A stretch of 64,000 nucleotides of DNA from Chlorops oryzae (lineage: Eukaryota > Arthropoda > Insecta > Diptera > Chloropidae), in contig CM035808.1 of NCBI GenBank assembly GCA_020466095.1, positions 28,921,345 to 28,985,344 of the forward strand, given 5' to 3'. The notes beneath the pieces are model-generated. The model made no database searches, was not told where the DNA came from, and was given only the letters and a program-made list of their open reading frames with translations. This document shows positions 31,481-44,218 of the stretch, piece after piece. Each line of letters opens with the position of its first letter. Position 1 is the first letter of the stretch. The position numbers were made by a program, and so were the translations under genes.

Positions 31481-31924
31481 TTTGGTTCAGGATCGCCGCC
31501 AAATGTGCGGTTTTAAGCCCGATGTTATGAAAAGATGGGAGAATGAGTTTTTCATTACTCTCTTCGAGCAAAACTCGGGGTAACTCAGCTCAGGAGTGTT
31601 TGGCAGAAATTCCGATTATTTTACCACATTATAATAAATTTTAATAGCCGAAGGTGGGTTGCCAAAGAAAGGGCGACCATTAAAACGGAACGTCACGCAT
31701 GGATGCACAAGCGCGCTTTGCTTACGGCGTTTTCACTCCATCTAAAAATTTTTAAATCATTAATTTTTTATTTGGCTTTGAGCAAAAACAGTTGCTCAAT
31801 ATTATTTCCAGCCCTCTGGGCTCTTCATTTTCCCCACCATCATGACATATTTCCACTTTTGTCTTCCAAAAACCAAAATTGACAGCAACAAAAAAAAAAA
31901 AAAACAACAAATAAAAGCGTCGCA

Positions 31925-32065
31925 CGAATGCTTGTACATAGAATAAAAAAAAAACTAAATAAAAAATTAAAAAAAGAGAAAAACCAAAGATAAACGCCCC
32001 AAAAACTGTGGACACTCGCACCATCGAATGTGCAATTAACTCGATGCTCACTGCCAAAGATCAAA
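31925..32065 (-). repeat. Dispersed repeat, inverted partner of 27966-28070
   Basis: Minus strand carries the same GGCAGTGAGCATCGAGTTAA and GGGGCGTTTATCTTTG segments as the plus strand at 27968-28035. It contains a homopolymer-rich tail that reads as a false hydrophobic ORF. Confidence 0.7.
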
Positions 32066-32529
32066 GCGATTAAAGCCGCTTGCGCAAGCGCATCACCGAA
32101 CGCGATACGGGCAATAAATTCTATAGGCGGTATGTCTATCTACCCCGAAGTTTCGTGTTCGTTTGTCTCCCTCTCTCATTTTTTTCATACAATCTTTTTT
32201 CATTTTTTATTTTTATTTTATTTTTAGCGTGTCAACAATGGAGTAACAGCGAAAAAAAGCTAATTGCTCTTGGTAAAACGTCTTAAAGTGTTAAACTCCA
32301 CTCCATCGTATGGCTGACTGAATGACTCCACGACTGACTGCTGGCGGCCGATAAACAATAACTCCCTATTCCAGTTTTGTGTGTCCATGGGTGTTCGTGT
32401 GTGTGTTCAAATTATGCGAAATTCTGCGCTCAGAACGCGTGTTCAACAAGAAACCTGTGAATTGAGGAGCCTTTTTTCACGACTTTTTACTAAAATGAAA
32501 CACATCCATACATACATACCTTCGAAATG

Positions 32530-32660
32530 GCCATCCATGCTGCAATGAATAAATTTTAAATAATTCCATGGGTGAGGAAAAAAGCAAAGGTGCTTCAAAT
32601 ATGTGGCAAACATAGGGTTTTCCAGGAATTTTCTCCACAAGAATTTTCTTTGAAATCTAA
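32530..32660 (+). repeat. Diverged left-most fragment of the 497-bp satellite unit
   Basis: Segments such as GGTGCTTCAAATA, TTTTCCAGGAATTTTCTCC and TTCCATGGGTGAGGAAAA parallel the unit (GTGCTTCAAATAGGGGGAAA, TTTTCCAGGAATTTTCTCC, TTCCACGGGTAAGGAAAA) but are clearly more diverged than the array copies. The sequence resumes at 34029 after the inserted element. Confidence 0.8.
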
Positions 32661-34028
32661 TGCTATGTTCTCACTATAGGGGTTAAGTTCTTAACCCAAT
32701 ACTTTAACTCAAAGCGTTCATATCAGCTTCGAGCGAGTTAGGGTTTACTAACGTCATATGACCCAGCCGGAAAGTTGACTACTTCTGCACTACTTCCGAA
32801 GTGCTGAAAATTCATACTGCGGCTACTCGCATTACTAGCCCTAACTGTTAATGAAGTTTGTTAGAAGATGGCCGCTGTTTTCATTACATGCATGCGATAA
32901 TGTCAGGCTTGGGAGTTTGAAATATAAAAAACGCGCAAGGTATATCTGATATACTATATCATCGAGAAATTGCAAATAAAAATAGAATTTGCTTTATTAG
33001 AAATGTTTAAAGAAGCTGAAAAAGCCAAAGGAATATTGAAAGCAATAATATTAGAAGACCATTGCAATAACCGCAGGAACAAAAATAGATTAATGGAGCT
33101 AATGAGGAAAGCGGCATCACAAAATGTTCCAAGACCTGTGATCAAAATTAACATTTACATACACATCCTTCACCTCTCATTTGCTGCACGGGAAAGCTTC
33201 CCTGTCAGTGCCGTATTAAATATTATATTAACCCGGTTTTTGTATTCGGTGTTAGCAAATGTAACTGAAATTTTCAAATGCAACTCTGCGCTAACCTTTC
33301 TTTTCTTTCTTTTTATTTCTTTTCTTTTATACAAAATCCTGGCACAGTGAGAAGAATTCTCATAATGAGTGCTAGTCAATGCGATTAATTAATTAATATA
33401 TTGAAGAGTGAGAAAATATAATCTAGAATATGTATAATGGCTTACTTCTATAAGATGATATTTCACATTTAAGTTCAAAAATTCAATTTACTATTCAATA
33501 GATCTACGTATAATATACAGTTTAAAAATTCAATTTTTATCTTAATCTATATACAAAAGTGTTGTCTTAAGCGCATCCTGAAAAGTCTAAAGTTGCTTGT
33601 AGTTTTCAATGTGTTTGGTAGTATATTCCAAAGGCGAATTGCATATGGGCATTTCCAAACGGACGCGACACTTAAACGAGCAATTTTAAGACCCGACTTC
33701 AAGTATGCGGTAAATAGTACTTTTGCTTCTCAATACTTTCGTGCAGCTTATGCTGAATTTTATATTTTTCAAAGTTTCTATGCAGTCTTGAATGGCAATC
33801 AGCTACATACGGACGCGACAAAAAGTTGACTTTTTTCTGGAAATGCCCATATACAAGAAATTGTCTTTCAGACGTCAAGGTTTTGTCTTTGATCGGGACT
33901 ATAACCTCAGAGTTAAATGTTAACCCGGGGTTTATTTTCGGGTTAGATGATTTTTTTTATATGCGTTTTGACATTTGAAACCCTGGGTTTCGCCGATAAC
34001 CCTAACCCGGCCTAGTGAGAACATAGCA
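32661..34028. mobile_element. TGCYATGTTC-TIR element interrupting the satellite, TAA duplication
   Basis: Termini TGCTATGTTCTCACTA / TAGTGAGAACATAGCA are perfect inverses of 16 bases, flanked by TAA (32658-32660, 34029-34031). Removing the 1368 bases restores the satellite unit. An open frame at 32970-33150 (MQIKIEFALLEMFKEAEKAK..., then LMELMRKAASQNVPRPVI) may be a transposase-gene remnant; the rest is non-coding. The 3-bp TWA-type duplication suggests PIF/Harbinger. A smaller element (33643-33852) is nested inside. Confidence 0.8.
33643..33852. mobile_element. Small TIR element nested inside 32661-34028
   Basis: ATATGGGCATTTCC at the left and GGAAATGCCCATAT at the right are perfect 14-bp inverses. 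An inner inverse-ordered ACGGACGCGACA motif is present near both ends (33659, 33809). The 210 bases read open over 78 codons on plus, which I take as incidental. Confidence 0.7.
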
Positions 34029-37000
34029 TAAGGAACCATTTAGGAAAGAAAAATTTTCCAAAACCCTGTAGGAAATATCATTTTGACACAGTTCAAATCG
34101 ATAAACGTACTTTATTCAAAAAACGGCTTTATTTTCCCGCCAAAATAAAAATTCCAAAAAAAACCAATTATTTCAAAACCCGAAAATTACCAGTAGTTTC
34201 CGAGATATAAGCATTTTAAATTTTGGCATCCACCTTCTGTTTTTGCTGTTCGCCTAGTGAATCAGGCGAATTTTTTGGAATTGAAATCCGCATTTCTTTG
34301 GCATATGATTTTCTCGATAAGTAAAGCCTTTTTTGAAACTTCGGCGGTAAGTATGCAATCTTTTGAGCCTCCATCACACTTTGCAACGAATAAAATTTTA
34401 ATATTTCCACGGGTAAGGAAAATGCAAAAAGTGCTTCAAATAGGGGGAAAGCGTGGAATTTTCCAGGAATTTTCTCCATGGAAATTTTCTTTTGGGTCTG
34501 AGGAACCATTTAGAAGAAAAAAATTTTCAAAAACCCTGTAGGAAATGTCATTTTGAGACAGTTAAACCCGAAAAAGAAACTTTATTCAAAAACATATAAC
34601 GGATTTATTTTCCCGCCAAAATGAAAATTCCAAAAAAACTTCAAAAAATATCAAAAAAACCAAAATTTTCAAAACCCGAAAATTCCCAGTAGTTTCCGAA
34701 ATATAAGCATTTTAAATTTTGGCATCCACCTTCTGTTTTTGCTGTTCGCCTAGTGAATCAGACGAATTTTTTGGAATTGAAATCCGCATTTCTTTGGCAT
34801 ATGATTTTCTCGATAAGTAAAGTCTTTTTTGAAACTTCGGCGGTAAGTATGCAATCTTTTGAGCCTCCATCACACTTTGCAACGAATAAAATTTTTAATA
34901 TTTCCACGGGTAAGGAAAATGCAAAAAGTGCTTCAAATAGGGGGAAAGCGTGGAATTTTCCAGGAATTTTCTCCATGGAAATTTTCTTTTGGGTCTGAGG
35001 AACCATTTAGAAGAAAAAAATTTTCAAAAACCCTGTAGGAAATGTCATTTTGAGACAGTTAAACCCGAAAAAGAAACTTTATTCAAAAACATATAACGGA
35101 TTTATTTTCCCGCCAAAATGAAAATTCCAAAAAAACTTCAAAAAATATCAAAAAAACCAAAATTTTCAAAACCCGAAAATTCCCAGTAGTTTCCGAAATA
35201 TAAGCATTTTAAATTTTGGCATCCACCTTCTGTTTTTGCTGTTCGCCTAGTGAATCAGACGAATTTTTTGGAATTGAAATCCGCATTTCTTTGGCATATG
35301 ATTTTCTCGATAAGTAAAGCCTTTTTTGAAACTTCGGCGGTAAGTATGCAATCTTTTGAGCCTCCATCACACTTTGCAACGAATAAAATTTTAATATTTC
35401 CACGGGTAAGGAAAATGCAAAAAGTGCTTCAAATAGGGGGAAAGCGTGGAATTTTCCAGGAATTTTCTCCATGGAAATTTTCTTTAGGGTCTGAGGAACC
35501 ATTTAGAAGAAAAAAATTTTCAAAAACCCTGTAGGAAATGTCATTTTGAGACAGTTAAACCCGAAAAAGAAACTTTATTCAAAAACATATAACGGATTTA
35601 TTTTCCCGCCAAAATGAAAATTCCAAAAAAAACTTCAAAAAATATCAAAAAAACCAAAATTTTCAAAGCCCGAAAATTCCCAGTAGTTTCCGAGATATAA
35701 GCATTTGAAATTTTGGCATCCACCTTCTGTTTTTCCTGTTCGCCTAGTGAATCAGGCGAATTTTTTGGAATTGAAATCCGCATTTCTTTGGCATATGATT
35801 TTCTCGATAAGTAAAGCCTTTTTTGAAACTTCGGCGGTAAGTATGCAATCTTTTGAGCCTCCATCACACTTTGCAACGAATAAAATTTTAATATTTCCAC
35901 GGGTAAGGAAAATGCAAAAAGTGCTTCAAATAGGGGGAAAGCGTGGAATTTTCCAGGAATTTTCTCCATGGGAATATTCTTTAGGATCTGAGGAACCATT
36001 TAGAAGAAAAAAATTTTCAAAAACCCTGTAGGAAATGTCATTTTGAGACAGTTAAACTTGAAAAGAAACTTTATTCAAAAACATATAACGGATTTATTTT
36101 CCCGCCAAAATGAAAATTCCAAAAAAACTTCAAAAAATATCAAAAAAACCAAAATTTTCAAAGCCCGAAAATTCCCAGTAGTTTCCGAGATATAAGCATT
36201 TTAAATTTTGGCATCCACCTTCTGTTTTTGCTGTTCGCCTAGTGAATCAGGCGAATTTTTTGGAATTGAAATCCGCATTTCTTTGGCATATGATTTTCTC
36301 GATAAGTAAAGCCTTTTTTGAAACTTCGGCGGTAAGTATGCAATCTTTTGAGCCTCCATCACACTTTGCAACGAATAAAATTTTAATATTTCCACGGGTA
36401 AGGAAAATGCAAAAAGTGCTTCAAATAGGGGGAAAGCGTGGAATTTTCCAGGAATTTTCTCCATGGAAATTTTCTTTAGGGTCTGAGGAACCATTTAGAA
36501 GAAAAAAATTTTCAAAAACCCTGTAGGAAATGTCATTTTGAGACAGTTAAACCCGAAAAAGAAACTTTATTCAAAAACATATAACGGATTTATTTTCCCG
36601 CCAAAATGAAAATTCAAAAAAAAACTTCAAAAAATATCAAAAAAACCAAAATTTTCAAAACCCGAAAATTCCCAGTAGTTTCCGAAATATAAGCATTTTA
36701 AATTTTGGCATCCACCTTCTGTTTTTGCTGTTCGCCTAGTGAATCAGACGAATTTTTTGGAATTGAAATCCGCATTTCTTTGGCATATGATTTTCTCGAT
36801 AAGTAAAGTCTTTTTTGAAACTTCGGCGGTAAGTATGCAATCTTTTGAGCCTCCATCACACTTTGCAACGAATAAAATTTTAATATTTCCACGGGTAAGG
36901 AAAATGCAAAAAGTGCTTCAAAAAGGGGGAGAGCGTGGAATTTTCCAGGAATTTTCTCCATGGAAATTTTCTTTAGGGTCTGAGGAACCATTTAGAAGAA

Positions 37001-40000
37001 AAAAATTTTCAAAAACCCTGTAGGAAATGTCATTTTGAGACAGTTAAACCCGAAAAAGAAACTTTATTCAAAAACATATAACGGATTTATTTTCCCGCCA
37101 AAATGAAAATTCCAAAAAAAACTTCAAAAAATATCAAAAAAACCAAAATTTTCAAAACCCGAAAATTCCCAGTAGTTTCCGAAATATAAGCATTTTAAAT
37201 TTTGGCATCCACCTTCTGTTTTTGCTGTTCGCCTAGTGAATCAGACGAATTTTTTGGAATTGAAATCCGCATTTCTTTGGCATATGATTTTCTCGATAAG
37301 TAAAGTCTTTTTTGAAACTTCGGCGGTAAGTATGCAATCTTTTGAGCCTCCATCACACTTTGCAACGAATAAAATTTTAATATTTCCACGGGTAAGGAAA
37401 ATGCAAAAAGTGCTTCAAATAGGGGGAAAGCGTGGAATTTTCCAGGAATTTGCTCCATGGGAATTTTCTTTTGGGTCTGAGGAACCATTTAGAAGAAAAA
37501 AATTTTCAAAAACCCTGTAGGAAATGTCATTTTGAGACAGTTAAACCCGAAAAAGAAACTTTATTCAAAAACATATAACGGATTTATTTTCCCGCCAAAA
37601 TGAAAATTCAAAAAAAAAACTTCAAAAAATATCAAAAAAACCAAAATTTTCAAAACCCGAAAATTCCCAGTAGTTTCCGAGATATAAGCATTTTAAATTT
37701 TGGCATCCACCTTCTGTTTTTGCTGTTCGCCTAGTGAATCAGACGAATTTTTTGGAATTGAAATCCGCATTTCTTTGGCATATGATTTTCTCGATAAGTA
37801 AAGTCTTTTTTGAAACTTCGGCGGTAAGTATGCAATCTTTTGAGCCTCCATCACACTTTGCAACGAATAAAATTTTAATATTTCCACGGGTAAGGAAAAT
37901 GCAAAAAGTGCTTCAAATAGGGGGAAAGCGTGGAATTTTCCAGGAATTTTCTCCATGGAAATTTTCTTTAGGGTCTGAGGAACCATTTAGAAGAAAAAAA
38001 TTTTCAAAAACCCTGTAGGAAATGTCATTTTGAGACAGTTAAACCCGAAAAAGAAACTTTATTCAAAAACATATAACGGATTTATTTTCCCGCCAAAATG
38101 AAAATTCCAAAAAAACTTCAAAAAATATCAAAAAAACCAAAATTTTCAAAACCCGAAAATTCCCAGTAGTTTCCGAGATATAAGCATTTTAAATTTTGGC
38201 ATCCACCTTCTGTTTTTGCTGTTCGCCTAGTGAATCAGACGAATTTTTTGGAATTGAAATCCGCATTTCTTTGGCATATGATTTTCTCGATAAGTAAAGT
38301 CTTTTTTGAAACTTCGGCGGTAAGTATGCAATCTTTTGAGCCTCCATCACACTTTGCAACGAATAAAATTTTAATATTTCCACGGGTAAGGAAAATGCAA
38401 AAAGTGCTTCAAATAGGGGGAAAGCGTGGAATTTTCCAGGAATTTTCTCCATGGGAATTTTCTTTAGGATCTGAGGAACCATTTAGAAGAAAAAAAATTT
38501 TCAAAAACCCTGTAGGAAATGTCATTTTGAGACAGTTAAACCCGAAAAAGAAACTTTATTCAAAAACATATAACGGATTTATTTTCCCGCCAAAATGAAA
38601 ATTCCAAAAAAACTTCAAAAAATATCAAAAAAACCAAAATTTTCAAAACCCGAAAATTCCCAGTAGTTTCCGAGATATAAGCATTTTAAATTTTGGCATC
38701 CACCTTCTGTTTTTGCTGTTCGCCTAGTGAATCAGACGAATTTTTTGGAATTGAAATCCGCATTTCTTTGGCATATGATTTTCTCGATAAGTAAAGTCTT
38801 TTTTGAAACTTCGGCGGTAAGTATGCAATCTTTTGAGCCTCCATCACACTTTGCAACGAATAAAATTTTAATATTTCCACGGGTAAGGAAAATGCAAAAA
38901 GTGCTTCAAATAGGGGGAAAGCGTGGAATTTTCCAGGAATTTTCTCCATGGAAATTTTCTTTAGGGTCTGAGGAACCATTTAGAAGAAAAAAATTTTCAA
39001 AAACCCTGTAGGAAATGTCATTTTGAGACAGTTAAACCCGAAAAAGAAACTTTATTCAAAAACATATAACGGATTTATTTTCCCGCCAAAATGAAAATTC
39101 CAAAAAAACTTCAAAAAATATCAAAAAAACCAAAATTTTCAAAACCCGAAAATTCCCAGTAGTTTCCGAAATATAAGCATTTTAAATTTTGGCATCCACC
39201 TTCTGTTTTTGCTGTTCGCCTAGTGAATCAGACGAATTTTTTGGAATTGAAATCCGCATTTCTTTGGCATATGATTTTCTCGATAAGTAAAGTCTTTTTT
39301 GAAACTTCGGCGGTAAGTATGCAATCTTTTGAGCCTCCATCACACTTTGCAATGAATAAAATTTTAATATTTCCACGGGTAAGGAAAATGCAAAAAGTGC
39401 TTCAAATAGGGGGAAAGCGTGGAATTTTCCACGAATTATCTCCATGGGAATATTCTTTAGGATCTGAGGAACCATTTAGAAGAAAAAAAATTTCAAAAAC
39501 CCTGTAGGAAATGTCATTTTGAGACAGTTAAACCCGAAAAAGAAACTTTATTCAAAACCATATAACGGATTTATTTTCCCGCCAAAATGAAAATTCCAAA
39601 AAAACTTCAAAAAATATCAAAAAAAACCAAAATTTTCAAAACCCGAAAATTCCCAGTAGTTTCCGAAATATAAGCATTTTAAATTTTGGCATCCACCTTC
39701 TGTTTTTGCTGTTCGCCTAGTGAATCAGACGAATTTTTTGGAATTGAAATCCGCATTTCTTTGGCATATGATTTTCTCGATAAGTAAAGTCTTTTTTGAA
39801 ACTTCGGCGGTAAGTATGCAATCTTTTGAGCCTCCATCACACTTTGCAACGAATAAAATTTTAATATTTCCACGGGTAAGGAAAATGCAAAAAGTGCTTC
39901 AAATAGGGGGAAAGCGTGGAATTTTCCAGGAATTTTCTCCATGGAATTTTCTTTAGGCTGAGGAACCATTAGAAGAAAAAAATTTTCAAAAACCCTGTAG

Positions 40001-43000
40001 GAAATGTCATTTTGAGACAGTTAAACCCGAAAAAGAAACTTTATTCAAAAACATATAACGGATTTATTTTCCCGCCAAAATGAAAATTCCAAAAAAACTT
40101 CAAAAAATATCAAAAAAACCAAAATTTTCAAAACCCGAAAATTCCCAGTAGTTTCCGAGATATAAGCATTTAAATTTTGGCATCCACCTTCTGTTTTTCT
40201 GTTCGCCTAGTGAATCAGACGAATTTTTGGAATTGAAATCCGCATTTTTGGCATATGATTTTCTCGATAAGTAAAGTCTTTTTTGAAACTTCGGCGGTAA
40301 GTATGCAATCTTTTGAGCCTCCATCACACTTTGCAATGAATAAAATTTTAATATTTCCACGGGTAAGGAAAATGCAAAAAGTGCTTCAAATAGGGGGAAA
40401 GCGTGGAATTTTCCAGAATTATCTCCATGGGAATATTCTTTAGGATCTGAGGAACCATTTAGAAGAAAAAAATTTCAAAAACCCTGTAGGAAATGTCATT
40501 TTGAGACAGTTAAACCCGAAAAAGAAACTTTATTCAAAAACATATAACGGATTTATTTTCCCGCCAAAATGAAAATTCCAAAAAAACTTCAAAAAATATC
40601 AAAAAAACCAAAATTTTCAAAACCCGAAAATTCCCAGTAGTTTCCGAAATATAAGCATTTTAAATTTTGGCATCCACCTTCTGTTTTTGCTGTTCGCCTA
40701 GTGAATCAGACGAATTTTTTGGAATTGAAATCCGCATTTCTTTGGCATATGATTTTCTCGATAAGTAAAGTCTTTTTTGAAACTTCGGCGGTAAGTATGC
40801 AATCTTTTGAGCCTCCATCACACTTTGCAACGAATAAAATTTTAATATTTCCACGGGTAAGGAAAATGCAAAAAGTGCTTCAAATAGGGGGAAAGCGTGG
40901 AATTTTCCAGGAATTTTCTCCATGGGAATTTTCTTTAGGTCTGAGGAACCATTTAGAAGAAAAAAATTTTCAAAAACCCTGTAGGAAATGTCATTTTGAG
41001 ACAGTTAAACCGAAAAAGAAACTTTATTCAAAAACATATAACGGATTTATTTTCCCGCCAAAATGAAAATTCCAAAAAAAACTTCAAAAAATATCAAAAA
41101 AACCAAAATTTTCAAAACCCGAAAATTCCCAGTAGTTTCCGAGATATAAGCATTTGAAATTTTGGCATCCACCTTCTGTTTTTCCTGTTCGCCTAGTGAA
41201 TCAGACGAATTTTTTGGAATTGAAATCCGCATTTCTTTGGCATATGATTTTCTCGATAAGTAAAGTCTTTTTTGAAACTTCGGCGGTAAGTATGCAATCT
41301 TTTGAGCCTCCATCACACTTTGCAATGAATAAAATTTTAATATTTCCACGGGTAAGGAAAATGCAAAAAGTGCTTCAAATAGGGGGAAAGCGTGGAATTT
41401 TCCACGAATTATCTCCATGGGAATATTCTTTAGGATCTGAGGAACCATTTAGAAGAAAAAAAATTTCAAAAACCCTGTAGGAAATGTCATTTTGAGACAG
41501 TTAAACCCGAAAAAGAAACTTTATTCAAAAACATATAACGGATTTATTTTCCCGCCAAAATGAAAATTCCAAAAAAACTTCAAAAAATATCAAAAAAACC
41601 AAAATTTTCAAAACCCGAAAATTCCCAGTAGTTTCCGAAATATAAGCATTTTAAATTTTGGCATCCACCTTCTGTTTTTGCTGTTCGCCTAGTGAATCAG
41701 ACGAATTTTTTGGAATTGAAATCCGCATTTCTTTGGCATATGATTTTCTCGATAAGTAAAGTCTTTTTTGAAACTTCGGCGGTAAGTATGCAATCTTTTG
41801 AGCCTCCATCACACTTTGCAACGAATAAAATTTTAATATTTCCACGGGTAAGGAAAATGCAAAAAGTGCTTCAAATAGGGGGAAAGCGTGGAATTTTCCA
41901 GGAATTTTCTCCATGGGAATTTTCTTTAGGGTCTGAGGAACCATTTAGAAGAAAAAAATTTTCAAAAACCCTGTAGGAAATGTCATTTTGAGACAGTTAA
42001 ACCCGAAAAAGAAACTTTATTCAAAAACATATAACGGATTTATTTTCCCGCCAAAATGAAAATTCCAAAAAAAACTTCAAAAAATATCAAAAAAACCAAA
42101 ATTTTCAAAACCCGAAAATTCCCAGTAGTTTCCGAGATATAAGCATTTTAAATTTTGGCATCCACCTTCTGTTTTTGCTGTTCGCCTAGTGAATCAGGCG
42201 AATTTTTTGGAATTGAAATCCGCATTTCTTTGGCATATGATTTTCTCGATAAGTAAAGTCTTTTTTGAAACTTCGGCGGTAAGTATGCAATCTTTTGAGC
42301 CTCCATCACACTTTGCAATGAATAAAATTTTAATATTTCCACGGGTAAGGAAAATGCAAAAAGTGCTTCAAATAGGGGGAAAGCGTGGAATTTTCCAGGA
42401 ATTTTCTCCATGGGAATTTTCTTTAGGGTCTGAGGAACCATTTAGAAGAAAAAAATTTTCAAAAACCCTGTAGGAAATGTCATTTTGAGACAGTTAAACC
42501 CGAAAAAGAAACTTTATTCAAAAACATATAACGGATTTATTTTCCCGCCAAAATGAAAATTCCAAAAAAACTTCAAAAAATATCAAAAAAACCAAAATTT
42601 TCAAAACCCGAAAATTCCCAGTAGTTTCCGAAATATAAGCATTTTAAATTTTGGCATCCACCTTCTGTTTTTGCTGTTCGCCTAGTGAATCAGACGAATT
42701 TTTTGGAATTGAAATCCGCATTTCTTTGGCATATGATTTTCTCGATAAGTAAAGTCTTTTTTGAAACTTCGGCGGTAAGTATGCAATCTTTTGAGCCTCC
42801 ATCACACTTTGCAACGAATAAAATTTTAATATTTCCACGGGTAAGGAAAATGCAAAAAGTGCTTCAAATAGGGGGAAAGCGTGGAATTTTCCAGGAATTT
42901 TCTCCATGGAAATTTTCTTTAGGGTCTGAGGAACCATTTAGAAGAAAAAAATTTTCAAAAACCCTGTAGGAAATGTCATTTTGAGACAGTTAAACCCGAA

Positions 43001-43790
43001 AAAGAAACTTTATTCAAAAACATATAACGGATTTATTTTCCCGCCAAAATGAAAATTCCAAAAAAACTTCAAAAAATATCAAAAAAACCAAAATTTTCAA
43101 AACCCGAAAATTCCCAGTAGTTTCCGAGATATAAGCATTTGAAATTTTGGCATCCACCTTCTGTTTTTCCTGTTCGCCTAGTGAATCAGACGAATTTTTT
43201 GGAATTGAAATCCGCATTTCTTTGGCATATGATTTTCTCGATAAGTAAAGTCTTTTTTGAAACTTCGGCGGTAAGTATGCAATCTTTTGAGCCTCCATCA
43301 CACTTTGCAATGAATAAAATTTTAATATTTCCACGGGTAAGGAAAATGCAAAAAGTGCTTCAAATAGGGGGAAAGCGTGGAATTTTCCACGAATTATCTC
43401 CATGGGAATATTCTTTAGGATCTGAGGAACCATTTAGAAGAAAAAAAATTTCAAAAACCCTGTAGGAAATGTCATTTTGAGACAGTTAAACCCGAAAAAG
43501 AAACTTTATTCAAAAACATATAACGGATTTATTTTCCCGCCAAAATGAAAACTCCAAAAAAACTTCAAAAAATATCAAAAAAACCAAAATTTTCAAAACC
43601 CGAAAATTCCCAGTAGTTTCCGAGATATAAGCATTTGAAATTTTGGCATCCACCTTCTGCTTTTCCTGGTCGCCTGGTGATTCAGACGAGTTTTTCGGAA
43701 CTGAAATCCGCTTTTTTTTGGCATATGATTTTCCGCATTTCTCGGGCATCATTTTTTCTCGAAGGCTACATTTTTTTTCGAGAACTTCGT
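34029..43790. repeat. Tandem satellite array, ~497-bp unit, about 19 full copies
   Basis: The landmark TTTTGGCATCCACC recurs about every 496-497 bases from about 34221 to about 43640. Units are mostly above 95% identical by eye, with a partial unit at the left and a decaying, truncated unit at the right (43640-43790). Each unit shows an apparent ~94-codon plus ORF (starting MNQTNFLELKSAF) and an overlapping ~97-codon minus ORF (starting MVPQTLKKISMEK). These persist because copies are nearly identical, both contain many stops in diverged relatives, and neither resembles a known protein. I treat them as non-coding. Variants are interspersed, suggesting local homogenisation in blocks. The array ends about 1 kb downstream of the fz4 stop. 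Confidence 0.95.
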
Positions 43791-43933
43791 CGGTAAGTAT
43801 GCTATCTCAAATATAATTGTGTTCCCCCATTCGGAACACCTTTTGTATTTTCAAATCTTATAAATGACTTCTGCTTAAAAAACTTAAAAATCTTGTATTC
43901 ACTTTCCGTTTGTGCAAACAGTTGTGTTATCGT

Positions 43934-44093
43934 GTCTGTACTAGATCTCTATACTAAAAATTTGCGTCTGTACTAGATCTCTATACCAAAAGTTTGCGTC
44001 TGGACTAGATCTCTATACCAAAAGTTTGCGTCAGAACTAGATCTCTATACCAAAAAGTGTGCGTCCGAACTAGATCTCTATACCAAAAGATTT
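43934..44093 (+). repeat. 32-bp tandem repeat, 5 copies
   Basis: Units of the form GTCTGTACTAGATCTCTATA followed by CCAAAAGTTTGC repeat five times with scattered substitutions and one 1-base insertion, between the end of the satellite array and the hairpin at 44128. Confidence 0.9.
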
Positions 44094-44127
44094 ATTTTTA
44101 CTTGTGCATGTCCATATATTTTTAGGA

Positions 44128-44218
44128 GTTCACGTTCCCGTCTTAAGGCTTTGAGCTATTTCTTACGCTTTTTATAACAGAACTGTATGTGCAAAGACAT
44201 AAGATGCGAACGTGAAAA
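44128..44218. repeat. Imperfect hairpin homologous to 21901-21998
   Basis: GTTCACGTTCCCGTCTTAAG at the left and AAGATGCGAACGTGAAAA at the right pair imperfectly around a loop with TTTTTATAAC. Sequence and layout match the hairpin in the Lsd-2 intron element, marking the probable right end of the element from which the array grew. Confidence 0.65.

Noticed and set aside
34216..43465. Repeated ~94- and ~97-codon ORFs on both strands as a multicopy gene family
   Set aside because: They persist only because the satellite units are nearly identical. The diverged outer units and the related intron element break both frames, no splice or start context is conserved, and the products resemble nothing known.
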